Positions 40,636 to 48,775 of a stretch of 49,254 nucleotides of DNA are shown in pieces. The stretch's first letter is position 1. Each line of letters opens with the position of its first letter. The stretch covers positions 1 through 49,254 of the forward strand of contig JAEDDI010000007.1 in assembly GCA_016293805.1 (NCBI GenBank), in the 5' to 3' direction. The notes beneath the pieces were generated by a model. It saw nothing but the letters and a program-made list of their open reading frames with translations. It did not search any database and had not been told where the DNA came from. This DNA comes from Bacillota bacterium (GTDB taxonomy: Bacteria > Bacillota > Clostridia > Peptostreptococcales > Anaerovoracaceae). The translations under genes were made by a program, and so were the position numbers.

Positions 40636-41178
40636 ATGTCAAGAATAGGTATCAAGCCTGTTAGCCTTCCTGCTGGCGTAGAAGTAAAGGTTGACGGTAA
40701 CAACGTAGTTACAGTTAAAGGACCTAAGGGCGAATTACAGGAACAGGTTAGCAAGTTATTAAAGGTTGAAGTAATAGAAAACGAAGTAGTAGTATCAAGA
40801 GATTCAGACACTAAGGAATACAGATCACAGCACGGTCTTGCAAGAACTCTTATCAACAACATGGTTGTTGGTGTTACACAGGGATTCGAAAAGAAGCTTC
40901 AGATCAACGGTGTTGGTTACAAGGCTGAAAAGAAAGGCAAGGACCTTGTTATGAACCTTGGATATTCACATCAGGTTATCATGACTGACCCTGAAGGAAT
41001 CACTACTGAGGTTACAAGCCCTACAGAAATTATCGTTAAAGGTATCGATAAGGCAGTCGTTGGAAACTATGCAGCAAACATCCGCAAGTGGAGAAAACCT
41101 GAACCATACAAGGGCAAGGGTATCAAGTATGCTGACGAAGTTATCCGTCGTAAAGAAGGTAAGGCTGGAGCACAGTAA
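40636..41178 (+). CDS. rplF: 50S ribosomal protein L6
   Basis: This 180-residue protein near the sarcin-ricin loop and factor-binding site shows MSRIGIKPVSLPAGVEVKV at the start and RKWRKPEPYKGKGIKYADE near the end. TAGGAGG stands seven bases upstream, 10 bases after rpsH. Confidence 0.98.
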   Translation: MSRIGIKPVSLPAGVEVKVDGNNVVTVKGPKGELQEQVSKLLKVEVIENEVVVSRDSDTKEYRSQHGLARTLINNMVVGVTQGFEKKLQINGVGYKAEKKGKDLVMNLGYSHQVIMTDPEGITTEVTSPTEIIVKGIDKAVVGNYAANIRKWRKPEPYKGKGIKYADEVIRRKEGKAGAQ

Positions 41179-41195
41179 GAAAGGAGTGAATGTAA

Positions 41196-41561
41196 ATGGC
41201 AAAGTTAAGCAAAAACGAACAGCGTCTTAAGAGACATAAGAGAGTCAGAAAAAATTTAGCAGGAACTCCTGAAAAGCCAAGATTAGTTGTATTCAGAAGC
41301 AACAAGAATATATCAGCACAGATTATTGATGACGTAAGCGGAACAACTCTTTGCTCAGCATCAACAGTTGAGAAGGCATTAAGAGAAGAAATCCCTTATG
41401 GCGGCAATAAGGAAGCTGCAAAGAAGGTTGGGGCTGAACTGGCTAAGAGAGCTCTTGAAAAGGGTATAGAAGTTGTAGCTTTTGACAGAGGCGGATTCCT
41501 TTATCACGGAAGAGTTAAGGAACTTGCAGACGGCGCACGTGAAGGCGGACTTAAATTCTAG
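41196..41561 (+). CDS. rplR: 50S ribosomal protein L18
   Basis: This 121-residue 5S rRNA-binding protein shows RHKRVRKNLAGTPEKPRL, then VFRSNKNISAQIIDD and FDRGGFLYHGRVKELADGAR, and ends EGGLKF. GAAAGGAG precedes the start. Confidence 0.98.
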   Translation: MAKLSKNEQRLKRHKRVRKNLAGTPEKPRLVVFRSNKNISAQIIDDVSGTTLCSASTVEKALREEIPYGGNKEAAKKVGAELAKRALEKGIEVVAFDRGGFLYHGRVKELADGAREGGLKF

Positions 41562-41571
41562 GAGGGACCAG

Positions 41572-42075
41572 ATGAGAAATACAATAGATGCATCAAAGCT
41601 GGACTTAACAGAAACTATCGTTAACATCAGACGTGTTGCAAAGACTGTTAAGGGCGGTAGAAATATGAGATTCAGCGTAACTGTAGTAGTTGGTGACGGA
41701 AACGGACACGTAGGTGTAGGTCTTGGAAAGGCTATAGAAATTCCTGAAGCTGTAAGAAAGGCTACAGAAGACGCAAAGAAGAATTTAATCAGTGTTCCTA
41801 CAGTAGGAACTACAATTCCACACAGACAGCTTGGAATCTTTGGCGCAGGAAAAGTCCTTCTTATGCCTGCTGCACAGGGTACCGGAGTTATTGCAGGTTC
41901 ATCAGTAAGAACTGTTCTTGAAGCTGCAGGTATCAAGGATGTAAGAGCTAAGTCAATAGGATCAAACAATACAGGTAACATGGCTTATGCAACTCTTGAA
42001 GGTCTCAAGTCACTTGTGACAGTTGAAGATGTTGCAAAGTTAAGAGGCAAGACACCTGCAGAAATTTTAGGATAA
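41572..42075 (+). CDS. rpsE: 30S ribosomal protein S5
   Basis: This 167-residue protein of the mRNA entry and decoding fidelity region shows VNIRRVAKTVKGGRNMRFS, GKAIEIPEAVRKATEDAKKN and the GSNNTGNMAYATLEGL end. I start at ATG 41572, with TAGGAGG upstream and 10 bases after rplR; a longer frame back to 41482 lies inside rplR. Confidence 0.97.
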   Translation: MRNTIDASKLDLTETIVNIRRVAKTVKGGRNMRFSVTVVVGDGNGHVGVGLGKAIEIPEAVRKATEDAKKNLISVPTVGTTIPHRQLGIFGAGKVLLMPAAQGTGVIAGSSVRTVLEAAGIKDVRAKSIGSNNTGNMAYATLEGLKSLVTVEDVAKLRGKTPAEILG

Positions 42076-42088
42076 GGAGGAAGCTGAA

Positions 42089-42265
42089 ATGGCAACAATT
42101 AAAGTTACATTAACTAAATCAACTATCGGTGCTTCCCCTAAACAGAAGAAGGTTGTTGAAGCATTAGGATTAAAGAAGATGCACCAGACAGTTGAGCTGG
42201 AAGACAATGCTGCTACACGCGGTAACATCAATAAGGTTTCACATCTTCTTACAGTAGAAGAGTAG
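42089..42265 (+). CDS. rpmD: 50S ribosomal protein L30
   Basis: This 58-residue protein has the L30 pattern: IKVTLTKSTIGASPKQKKVVE, then ALGLKKMHQTVELEDNAATRG and NKVSHLLTVEE. AAGGAGG stands upstream, and the place between rpsE and rplO is the standard one. It is easily missed because of its size. Confidence 0.97.
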   Translation: MATIKVTLTKSTIGASPKQKKVVEALGLKKMHQTVELEDNAATRGNINKVSHLLTVEE

Positions 42266-42278
42266 GAGGTGCGAAGGT

Positions 42279-42719
42279 ATGAAATTACATGAGTTAAAAG
42301 CTGCTGAAGGTGCAACAAGAGCACCTAAAAGAAAAGGCCGCGGAACTGGTACAGGAAATGGCACCACTGCAGGCAGAGGTATGAACGGCCAGAAATCAAG
42401 AAGCGGTGGCGGAGTCAGACTTGGCTTCGAAGGTGGTCAGATGCCGCTTTACAGAAGACTTCCTAAGAGAGGTTTCACAAATATCTGGGGAACTGAATAT
42501 ACAGCTGTAAATGTATCTGTTCTTAACAGATTTGAAGACGGTGAAACAGTAAACCTTGAAGTGCTTAAGGCTGCAGGAGTTGTAAAGCAGGTTAAGGACG
42601 GTATCAAGATTCTTGGTAACGGCGACATAACTAAGAAGCTTACAGTTCAGGCTAACAAGTTCAGCAAGACTGCAATTGAAAAAATAGAAGCTGCCGGAGG
42701 AAAGGTAGAGGTAATCTAA
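42279..42719 (+). CDS. rplO: 50S ribosomal protein L15
   Basis: This 146-residue assembly protein shows MKLHELKAAEGATRAPKRKG, the Gly- and Arg-rich extension GTGTGNGTTAGRGMNGQKSR and the later YRRLPKRGFTN. TAGGAGGTGCG precedes the start. secY begins one base after its stop. Confidence 0.98.
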   Translation: MKLHELKAAEGATRAPKRKGRGTGTGNGTTAGRGMNGQKSRSGGGVRLGFEGGQMPLYRRLPKRGFTNIWGTEYTAVNVSVLNRFEDGETVNLEVLKAAGVVKQVKDGIKILGNGDITKKLTVQANKFSKTAIEKIEAAGGKVEVI

Positions 42720-42720
42720 T

Positions 42721-44001
42721 ATGGAAATGTTTAAGACTATAGGTAAGGCCTGGAACATTCCTGATATAAGGAAGAAAATTGTATTCACATTGCTTATGCT
42801 CGTAGTCTTTAGAATCGGCTCCAATATTCCTGTACCGGGAATAAACAGAGAAATTCTTGATGAGGCATTCAGTGGTGATTCAGGATTATTTGAACTGTTT
42901 GACCTTTTCTCGGGCGGAGCGTTCAGTAACCTTACAATTTTCGCTCTTTCAATCACTCCATACATCACAGCATCAATCGTGCTGCAGCTGCTTACAATAG
43001 CAATTCCTGCACTCGAGAGAATGTCAAAGGAAGGTGTAGAGGGAAGAAAGAAAATAACAAGATACACAAGATATTTTACCGTTGTACTGGCCTTCGTTCA
43101 GGCTGTAGGTATGACACTTGGTATCTTCAGACAGTATCTGATCAGCACAGATGCTTTCCACATCATAACAGTTATCTTCGTATTATCTGCAGGTACTGCT
43201 TTCCTGATGTGGCTTGGAGAACTTATCAATGAACACGGAATCGGCAACGGTATCTCGCTTATAATCTTCGGCGGAATCGTTGCAAGGGTTCCAAGCGCAG
43301 CTATAAACAGCATTTCAAATGTTAAGAGTGGAACAATTTCATTCGTTAACATCTGCCTGTTCATCGCATTTGCAATCCTTGTAATAGTTGTAATAATAGA
43401 GATTCAGCAGGGTCAGAGAAGAATACCTGTACAGTATGCGAAGAGAGTTGTAGGCCGTAAATCATATGGCGGTCAGGCATCCCACATTCCTATCAAGGTA
43501 AATCAGGCCGGAGTTATTCCGGTAATCTTCGGAATGTCGCTTCTTCAGCTTCCGCAGACGCTTGTATATTTCTGGCCGAATTCGGGATTTGCTGAAGGAG
43601 TTTCAAAGTGGTTATCCACAAACGGAGCACCGGGCACATATGTTTACAGCATACTATATGCAATCCTGATCATATTCTTTACATACTTCTATACATCGAT
43701 TACTTTCAATCCTGAAGAAGTATCAGAGAATATGAAGTCAAACGGCGGATTCATTCCTGGTATCAGACCGGGAAAACCGACTGTTGAATATTTACAGAAA
43801 GTAATGAACAGAGTAACATTCACAGGAGCAGTTTTCCTTGCTGTTATTGCTGTAATGCCTATCGTAATAGGAAACTTCACTGCGATAGACTTCAGATTCG
43901 GAGGAACATCACTTCTTATCGCTGTAGGTGTTGCACTGGATACAATGAAGCAGCTGGAAAATCAGATGGTAATGAGAAATTATCATGGTTTCCTGAAATA
44001 G
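42721..44001 (+). CDS. secY: Protein translocase subunit SecY
   Basis: This 426-residue protein has ten membrane helices that form the protein-conducting channel with SecE and SecG. It shows the first segment FTLLMLVVFRIGSNIPVPGI, the plug region, GNGISLIIFGGIV, and the functional cytoplasmic loops, including QGQRRIPVQYAKRVVG and FNPEEVSENMKSNGGFIPGIRPG. It follows rplO with one base between, and its ribosome site (GGAGG) lies in the end of rplO, so translation is probably coupled. Length is normal. Confidence 0.98.
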   Translation: MEMFKTIGKAWNIPDIRKKIVFTLLMLVVFRIGSNIPVPGINREILDEAFSGDSGLFELFDLFSGGAFSNLTIFALSITPYITASIVLQLLTIAIPALERMSKEGVEGRKKITRYTRYFTVVLAFVQAVGMTLGIFRQYLISTDAFHIITVIFVLSAGTAFLMWLGELINEHGIGNGISLIIFGGIVARVPSAAINSISNVKSGTISFVNICLFIAFAILVIVVIIEIQQGQRRIPVQYAKRVVGRKSYGGQASHIPIKVNQAGVIPVIFGMSLLQLPQTLVYFWPNSGFAEGVSKWLSTNGAPGTYVYSILYAILIIFFTYFYTSITFNPEEVSENMKSNGGFIPGIRPGKPTVEYLQKVMNRVTFTGAVFLAVIAVMPIVIGNFTAIDFRFGGTSLLIAVGVALDTMKQLENQMVMRNYHGFLK

Positions 44002-44011
44002 GAGTAGACTT

Positions 44012-44659
44012 ATGAACATGATTTTACTTGGCCCTCCAGGAGCTGGCAAGGGTACACAGGCAGTAAACATCGTAGAAAAATACGATGTACCGCACATCTC
44101 CACAGGAGATATATTCAGAGAGAATATTAAGAACGGAACAGAGCTTGGAAAGAAAGCTCAGGAATATATGAACAGAGGCGAGCTTGTTCCGGATGAACTC
44201 GTATGTGAAATAGCTACAGACAGACTTTCAAGAGAAGACTGTGCAGAAGGTTTCCTTTTAGACGGATTTCCAAGAACAGTTTTTCAGGCTGAAAAGCTTG
44301 ATGAATTTCTGACTGCAAACGGCAAGAAGGTTGACGCGGTTATCAATCTCGAAGTTGAAAAGGAAGAGCTTATCACAAGACTTACAGGCAGAAGAGTCTG
44401 CCGCAAGTGCGGAGCTTCTTTCCATGTGGTTAATATTCCTCCTAAGACAGAAGGTGTATGTGACTACTGCGGCGGCGAACTTTATCAGAGAGATGACGAT
44501 ACAGTAGAAACTGCTGAAAACAGAATCAGCGTTTACGATACTCAGACAAAACCTCTTGTTGATTATTACACTAAGGCTGGCTGCATTGTGAATATAGACG
44601 GTGCGACAGGTCTTGAGAATGTATTTGCTGATATAGTAACAGCTTTAGGAGAAAAATAA
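44012..44659 (+). CDS. adk: Adenylate kinase, zinc-binding form
   Basis: This 215-residue enzyme balances ATP, ADP and AMP. It has the P-loop LGPPGAGKGTQA at 5-16, the AMP-binding STGDIFRENI and LLDGFPRTV, and the LID domain with four cysteines in CRKCGASFH and CDYCGGELYQRDDD, the zinc-binding form of Gram-positives. A weak GGAG site lies before the ATG. It overlaps map by one base. Confidence 0.98.
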   Translation: MNMILLGPPGAGKGTQAVNIVEKYDVPHISTGDIFRENIKNGTELGKKAQEYMNRGELVPDELVCEIATDRLSREDCAEGFLLDGFPRTVFQAEKLDEFLTANGKKVDAVINLEVEKEELITRLTGRRVCRKCGASFHVVNIPPKTEGVCDYCGGELYQRDDDTVETAENRISVYDTQTKPLVDYYTKAGCIVNIDGATGLENVFADIVTALGEK

Positions 44660-45405
44660 TGATTATCATTAAATCACCGGAAGAAATTGAGCTGATGAGA
44701 GAATCCGGCAAAGTGACAAAACAGGTTCTTGAAGAACTTGAGACGTTTATAAGGCCGGGACTGTCAACTCAGGATGTCAATAAGTTCGTTGAAGATATAA
44801 TAACAGGTCACGGAATGTATCCCACTTTCAAGGGATATTCCGGATTTCCTGCAGGAGCATGTGTATCTGTAAATGACGAAGTTGTGCATGGTATTCCTGA
44901 TAAGGCAAGAATTCTGCATGAAGGTGACATAGTGAGTGTTGACGTAGGGTCCACATATAAAGGTTATGTGAGCGATGCAGCAAGAACCTATGCTGTAGGA
45001 AATATCAGTAAGGAAGCGCAGCGACTTATTGATACGACAAGGGAGAGCTTTTTTGCCGGACTTGAATTCTGCAGAGTGGGTTTCAGACTTTCGGACATAA
45101 GTCACGCTATTCAGACAAGAGCCGAGGCAGACGGATTCTCTGTAATCAGGGATTTCGTAGGTCACGGAGTCGGTCAGAATCTTCACGAAGATCCACAGAT
45201 TCCAAACTTCGGCAAACCCGGCAGAGGCCCAAGGCTTGCACCGGGAATGGTCTTTGCAATAGAGCCCATGATCTGTGAGGGCACTTACGATGTAAGAACA
45301 CTTGAGAACAACTGGACAGTGGTTACAAAAGATGGTAAACTATCTGCGCACTATGAAAACACAGTTGTTATAACTGATGATGAACCACAGCTGCTTACAG
45401 TATAA
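44659..45405 (+). CDS. map: Methionine aminopeptidase, type I
   Basis: This 248-residue metalloenzyme removes the first methionine from new proteins. The ligands and catalytic residues are in HGIPDK, SVDVGSTYKGYVSDAART, GHGVGQNLHEDPQIPN, and FAIEPM, plus a Glu near the C-terminus (YENTVVITDD). It begins inside the adk stop (TAATG), so the two are translated together. This arrangement is typical of Firmicutes. Confidence 0.97.
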   Translation: MIIIKSPEEIELMRESGKVTKQVLEELETFIRPGLSTQDVNKFVEDIITGHGMYPTFKGYSGFPAGACVSVNDEVVHGIPDKARILHEGDIVSVDVGSTYKGYVSDAARTYAVGNISKEAQRLIDTTRESFFAGLEFCRVGFRLSDISHAIQTRAEADGFSVIRDFVGHGVGQNLHEDPQIPNFGKPGRGPRLAPGMVFAIEPMICEGTYDVRTLENNWTVVTKDGKLSAHYENTVVITDDEPQLLTV

Positions 45406-45418
45406 GAAGGAGTAATTT

Positions 45419-45637
45419 ATGGCGAAGAATGACGTCATTGAAGCTGAAGGAACAGTTGTTGATGCCCAGCCAAATGCAATGTTTGTAGTAAAGCTTGACA
45501 ACGGTTTTGAAGTGCTTGCACACGTTTCAGGAAAAATCAGAATGAACTTCATAAGAATTCTTCCCGGCGACAGAGTCAAGGTAGAACTGTCACCTTACGA
45601 CCTTACAAGAGGAAGAATCACATGGAGAGACAAGTAG
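45419..45637 (+). CDS. infA: Translation initiation factor IF-1
   Basis: This 72-residue OB-fold protein binds the A site of the 30S subunit. It begins MAKNDVIEAEGTVVDAQPNA and has the conserved HVSGKIRMNFIRILPGDRV and SPYDLTRGRITWR. AGAAGGAG precedes the start. Confidence 0.98.
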   Translation: MAKNDVIEAEGTVVDAQPNAMFVVKLDNGFEVLAHVSGKIRMNFIRILPGDRVKVELSPYDLTRGRITWRDK

Positions 45638-45653
45638 TTAGGAGGAATAGACA

Positions 45654-45767
45654 ATGAAAGTTAGAGCTTCCGTAAAACCTATCTGCGAAAAGTGCAAAGT
45701 TATCAAGAGAAAAGGAAAAGTAATGGTTATCTGTGAAAATCCTAAGCACAAGCAGAAGCAGGGTTGA
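45654..45767 (+). CDS. rpmJ: 50S ribosomal protein L36
   Basis: This 37-residue zinc-ribbon protein is the last small protein of the 50S. It starts [20 protein letters not shown] and ends HKQKQG; the zinc ligands are Cys11, Cys14, Cys27 and His32. TTAGGAGG stands upstream. It lies between infA and rpsM as in other Firmicutes. Confidence 0.97.
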
Positions 45768-45891
45768 TATTAAGTTAATAAGCGGCGGCGTATGGATCAG
45801 GACATGCGCCATATATGCTGCACTATCTATATGTTTTACCTGTCTATATCGCTCCTGATAAAGCGACGGAAGATAGGGAAAGGAGAAAAGT
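45768..45891 (+). promoter_or_regulatory. Leader before rpsM with two possibly kissing hairpins
   Basis: This is the longest internal gap of the cluster, 124 bases. Hairpin 1 has the stem GGCGTATG/CATGCGCC (45787-45794 and 45803-45810) with the loop GATCAGGA. Hairpin 2 has CGCT/AGCG (45850-45853 and 45862-45865) with the loop CCTGATAA. ATCAGGA (45796-45802) is complementary to TCCTGAT (45853-45859), so the loops could pair. In other bacteria the alpha operon leader is bound by S4, whose gene is in this operon. Confidence 0.55.
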
Positions 45892-46260
45892 ATGGCTCGT
45901 ATTGCTGGTGTAGACTTACCCAGAGACAAAAGAGTAGAAATCGGTCTTACATACATTTACGGTATCGGAAGACCAACAGCAGCGGTTATTCTTGAAAAAG
46001 CGGGAATTAACCCTGACACAAGAGTTAAAGACTTAACAGAAGAAGAAGCTGGTAGAATCAGAAAGATCATCGACGAAGAATATCTTGTAGAAGGTGATCT
46101 TAGAAGAGAAGTTTCATTAAATATCAAGAGACTTATGGAAATCGGCTGCTACAGAGGAATCAGGCACAGAAGAGGACTTCCTGTCAGAGGTCAGAAGACT
46201 AAGACTAATGCTAGAACTCGTAAGGGCCCTAAGAAGACTGTAGGAAGAAAGAAGAAGTAA
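45892..46260 (+). CDS. rpsM: 30S ribosomal protein S13
   Basis: This 122-residue protein of the 30S head contacts P-site tRNA. It shows MARIAGVDLPRDKRVEIGLTY, YGIGRPTA and RGIRHRRGLPVRGQKTKTNARTRKGP in its tail. AAAGGAG precedes the start, after the structured gap. It opens the alpha operon part. Confidence 0.98.
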   Translation: MARIAGVDLPRDKRVEIGLTYIYGIGRPTAAVILEKAGINPDTRVKDLTEEEAGRIRKIIDEEYLVEGDLRREVSLNIKRLMEIGCYRGIRHRRGLPVRGQKTKTNARTRKGPKKTVGRKKK

Positions 46261-46274
46261 GGAGGTAGAATGCA

Positions 46275-46673
46275 ATGGCTAAAGCGGTTAAGAAGACTGT
46301 AAGAAAAAAGAAAAAAGAACGCAAGAACGTTGAAAAAGGCCAGGCTCACATTCAGGCTACCTTTAATAACACTCTTGTAACACTGACAGATATGAGCGGT
46401 AACGCATTATCCTGGTCAAGTGCCGGTTCACTTGGCTTTAGAGGATCAAGAAAATCAACTCCGTTCGCTGCACAGCAGGCTGCTGAAGTAGCTGCAAAGG
46501 CTGCAATGGAACATGGTTTAAAGACAGTTGAAGTATATGTAAAGGGTCCCGGATCCGGAAGAGAATCTGCTATCAGAGCACTTCAGACTGCAGGTCTTAA
46601 TATCACTATGATTAGAGATATTACGCCAATTCCGCACAACGGATGCAGACCACCTAAGAAGAGAAGAGTATAA
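46275..46673 (+). CDS. rpsK: 30S ribosomal protein S11
   Basis: This 132-residue protein of the 30S platform near the E site has HIQATFNNTLVTLTDMSGNALSWSSAGSLGFRG and ends with the conserved ITPIPHNGCRPPKKRRV. AAGGAGG lies upstream, 14 bases after rpsM. Confidence 0.98.
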   Translation: MAKAVKKTVRKKKKERKNVEKGQAHIQATFNNTLVTLTDMSGNALSWSSAGSLGFRGSRKSTPFAAQQAAEVAAKAAMEHGLKTVEVYVKGPGSGRESAIRALQTAGLNITMIRDITPIPHNGCRPPKKRRV

Positions 46674-46693
46674 TTGAAGGGAGGAGAAGAAAC

Positions 46694-47281
46694 ATGGGAG
46701 TAGATAAAGACCCGATTTTAAAGAGATGCAGATCACTCGATATAGACCCAAGTCATCTTGGTATCTATAAAGAGTCAAAGAGAGCACCGCAGAGAAGTCA
46801 CAAGAAGATGAGCGAATACGGTCTTCAGCTTCGTGAAAAGCAGAGAGCAAAGTTCATCTACGGTGTTCGCGAAAAGCAGTTTAGAAATACATTTGAAAAA
46901 GCAGCTAAAAAGAAGGGCATCACTGGTGAAAACCTTTTAATTATGCTTGAAAGAAGACTCGACAACGTAGTTTTCAGAATGGGACTTGCTATGACAAGAA
47001 GAGAGGCAAGACAGCTTGTTGTTCACGGTCATTACACTGTAAACGGCAAGAAGGCTGACAGACCTTCAATGCTGGTTAATCCCGGCGATGTAATCGCAGT
47101 TAAGGAAAAGAGCTTAAAGTCACCTAAATTCAAGGAAATTATGGAAATGACTGTTGGTATCCCAGGCTGGTTATCAGTAGACAGAGAAAAGCTTACAGGC
47201 AAGGTATTAGACAATCCGACTAGAGAACAGATTGACGTTCCTGTTGAAGAACACCTTATCGTCGAATTATATTCCAAGTAA
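46694..47281 (+). CDS. rpsD: 30S ribosomal protein S4
   Basis: This 195-residue primary binding protein initiates 30S body assembly and regulates the alpha operon in Escherichia coli. It has the C-terminal S4 RNA-binding domain (LERRLDNVVFRMGLAMTRREARQLVVHGH). The N-terminal part is the short Clostridia form (MGVDKDPILKRCRSLDIDPS) without the zinc site of other S4 proteins. AAGGGAGG stands upstream. Confidence 0.97.
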   Translation: MGVDKDPILKRCRSLDIDPSHLGIYKESKRAPQRSHKKMSEYGLQLREKQRAKFIYGVREKQFRNTFEKAAKKKGITGENLLIMLERRLDNVVFRMGLAMTRREARQLVVHGHYTVNGKKADRPSMLVNPGDVIAVKEKSLKSPKFKEIMEMTVGIPGWLSVDREKLTGKVLDNPTREQIDVPVEEHLIVELYSK

Positions 47282-47334
47282 TCTGAATAGTATATTTGGG
47301 ATTAACTTAACTTGGATGAAAGGAAGGATTTTCA

Positions 47335-48282
47335 ATGATAGAAATCGAAAAACCAACAATCGAATGTGTATATTCAAAAGAAGATCCCAACTATGGTAAA
47401 TTCATAGTTGAACCTCTCGAAAGAGGTTACGGCACTACTTTAGGAAATGCATTAAGAAGAATATTCTTAAGTTCATTGCCTGGAGCAGCAGTTACATCGA
47501 TTAAGATCGACGGTATACTCCATGAATTCTCAACAATTCCGGGAGTTAAGGAAGACGTTACAGAGATAATCCTTAATCTGAAAAAACTAGCTGTAAGATT
47601 TACTGCTGAAAACACAAAGAGAGCTACAATTAACTGTGTAGGTCCTATGGAAGTAACAGCTGCTGATATCGAAGCTGATGCTGATGTTGAGATTTTTAAT
47701 CCGGATCTTCATATCGCAACACTCGAAGAAGGTGCACAGCTGATTATGGAAATCAATCTTGCAAGAGGCAGAGGCTATGTGCCTGCAGATCAGAACAAGA
47801 CAGAGAGTACTCCAATTGCAGTAATCCCTACTGATTCAATCTTCACTCCTGTAAGAAAAGTTAATTTTACAGTAGAAAATACCAGAGTTGGTCAGGTTAC
47901 TGACTACGATAAGCTTATACTTGAAATCTGGACTGACGGTTCAATCAGACCTGAAGAAGGTGTTTCAATTGGTGCTAAGATTATGCAGGAGCATCTGAAC
48001 CTGTTCATTGCACTTACTGATGACACTGAAGCCATGGAAATCATGGTTGAAAAAGAAGAAAGCCAGAAGGAAAAAGCTCTTGAAATGACAATTGAAGAAC
48101 TTGAACTTTCAGTTCGTTCATTCAACTGCCTTAAGAGAGCGGCTATCAACACAGTTGAAGAACTTACTCAGCGTTCAGAAGATGACATGATGAAGGTTAG
48201 AAACCTTGGCAAGAAGTCGCTGGACGAAGTTAAACACAAGCTCGAAGAGCTCGGACTTGGTTTAAAACCTAATGAAGAATAA
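47335..48282 (+). CDS. rpoA: RNA polymerase subunit alpha
   Basis: This 315-residue alpha subunit nucleates polymerase assembly. The N-terminal domain (1-230) has FIVEPLERGYGTTLGNALRR and the later domain interface. The C-terminal domain (about 245-315) has the helix-hairpin-helix that reads UP elements and contacts activators (LSVRSFNCLKRAAINTVEEL, RNLGKKSLDEVKHKLEELGL). GAAAGGAAGG precedes the start, 53 bases after rpsD. Confidence 0.98.
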   Translation: MIEIEKPTIECVYSKEDPNYGKFIVEPLERGYGTTLGNALRRIFLSSLPGAAVTSIKIDGILHEFSTIPGVKEDVTEIILNLKKLAVRFTAENTKRATINCVGPMEVTAADIEADADVEIFNPDLHIATLEEGAQLIMEINLARGRGYVPADQNKTESTPIAVIPTDSIFTPVRKVNFTVENTRVGQVTDYDKLILEIWTDGSIRPEEGVSIGAKIMQEHLNLFIALTDDTEAMEIMVEKEESQKEKALEMTIEELELSVRSFNCLKRAAINTVEELTQRSEDDMMKVRNLGKKSLDEVKHKLEELGLGLKPNEE

Positions 48283-48315
48283 TTACCTGAATTTACAGAA
48301 AGGAGACAATAAGCT

Positions 48316-48657
48316 ATGCCAGGATACAAGAAGCTTGGAAGACCTACAGCTCACAGAAAGTCAATGCTTAGAAATCTTACTACAGATTTATTAAAGTATG
48401 GCAGAATCCAGACTACTCAGGACAGAGCTAAGGAAACAAGAAGAATGGCTGAAAAGATGATCACACTCGGTAAGCGCGGTGATCTTCATGCAAAGAGACA
48501 GGCCTTCTCATATTTAGTAGATGAAGCCGTTGTTGCTAAGCTGTTCGACGAAATAGCTCCTAAATACGAAGACAGAAACGGTGGATACACCAGAATATTA
48601 AAGTTAGGTCCTCGTCAGGGAGACAATGCAGAAGTTGTTTTCGTAGAACTTGTTTAA
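48316..48657 (+). CDS. rplQ: 50S ribosomal protein L17
   Basis: This 113-residue protein at the tunnel exit is the last gene of the supercluster. It shows KLGRPTAHRKSMLRNLTTDL, then GRIQTTQDRAKETRRMAEKM and ends RKLGPRQGDNAE-like, VVFVELV. AAAGGAG precedes the start. A strong terminator follows. Confidence 0.98.
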   Translation: MPGYKKLGRPTAHRKSMLRNLTTDLLKYGRIQTTQDRAKETRRMAEKMITLGKRGDLHAKRQAFSYLVDEAVVAKLFDEIAPKYEDRNGGYTRILKLGPRQGDNAEVVFVELV

Positions 48658-48671
48658 TTTAAAGATATGCG

Positions 48672-48696
48672 GGCATTCCGAAAGGGATGCCTTTTT
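48672..48696 (+). terminator. Rho-independent terminator of the ribosomal supercluster
   Basis: GGCATTCC-GAAA-GGGATGCC forms an 8-bp stem (one G-U pair) with a GAAA tetraloop and five T. Confidence 0.93.
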
Positions 48697-48748
48697 CAAT
48701 TGTAATTAGGCTTGATGATATGTAATTGATGCCTGCAGGCTGTATTTA

Positions 48749-48757
48749 TGGTATAAT
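48749..48757 (+). promoter_or_regulatory. Extended -10 promoter of the last gene
   Basis: TGG-TATAAT (48749-48757) lies 18 bases before the start codon, with a weak -35 at TTGATG (48726-48731). Confidence 0.6.
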
Positions 48758-48775
48758 CAGGTGGGAGGAAGTGAC

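Noticed and set aside
41379..41981. Minus-strand open frame of about 200 codons over rplR and rpsE
   Set aside because: Both ribosomal genes are certain, and the opposite frame has no homology or ribosome site.
42396..43067. Minus-strand open frame of about 220 codons over rplO and secY
   Set aside because: It is a shadow of two certain genes.
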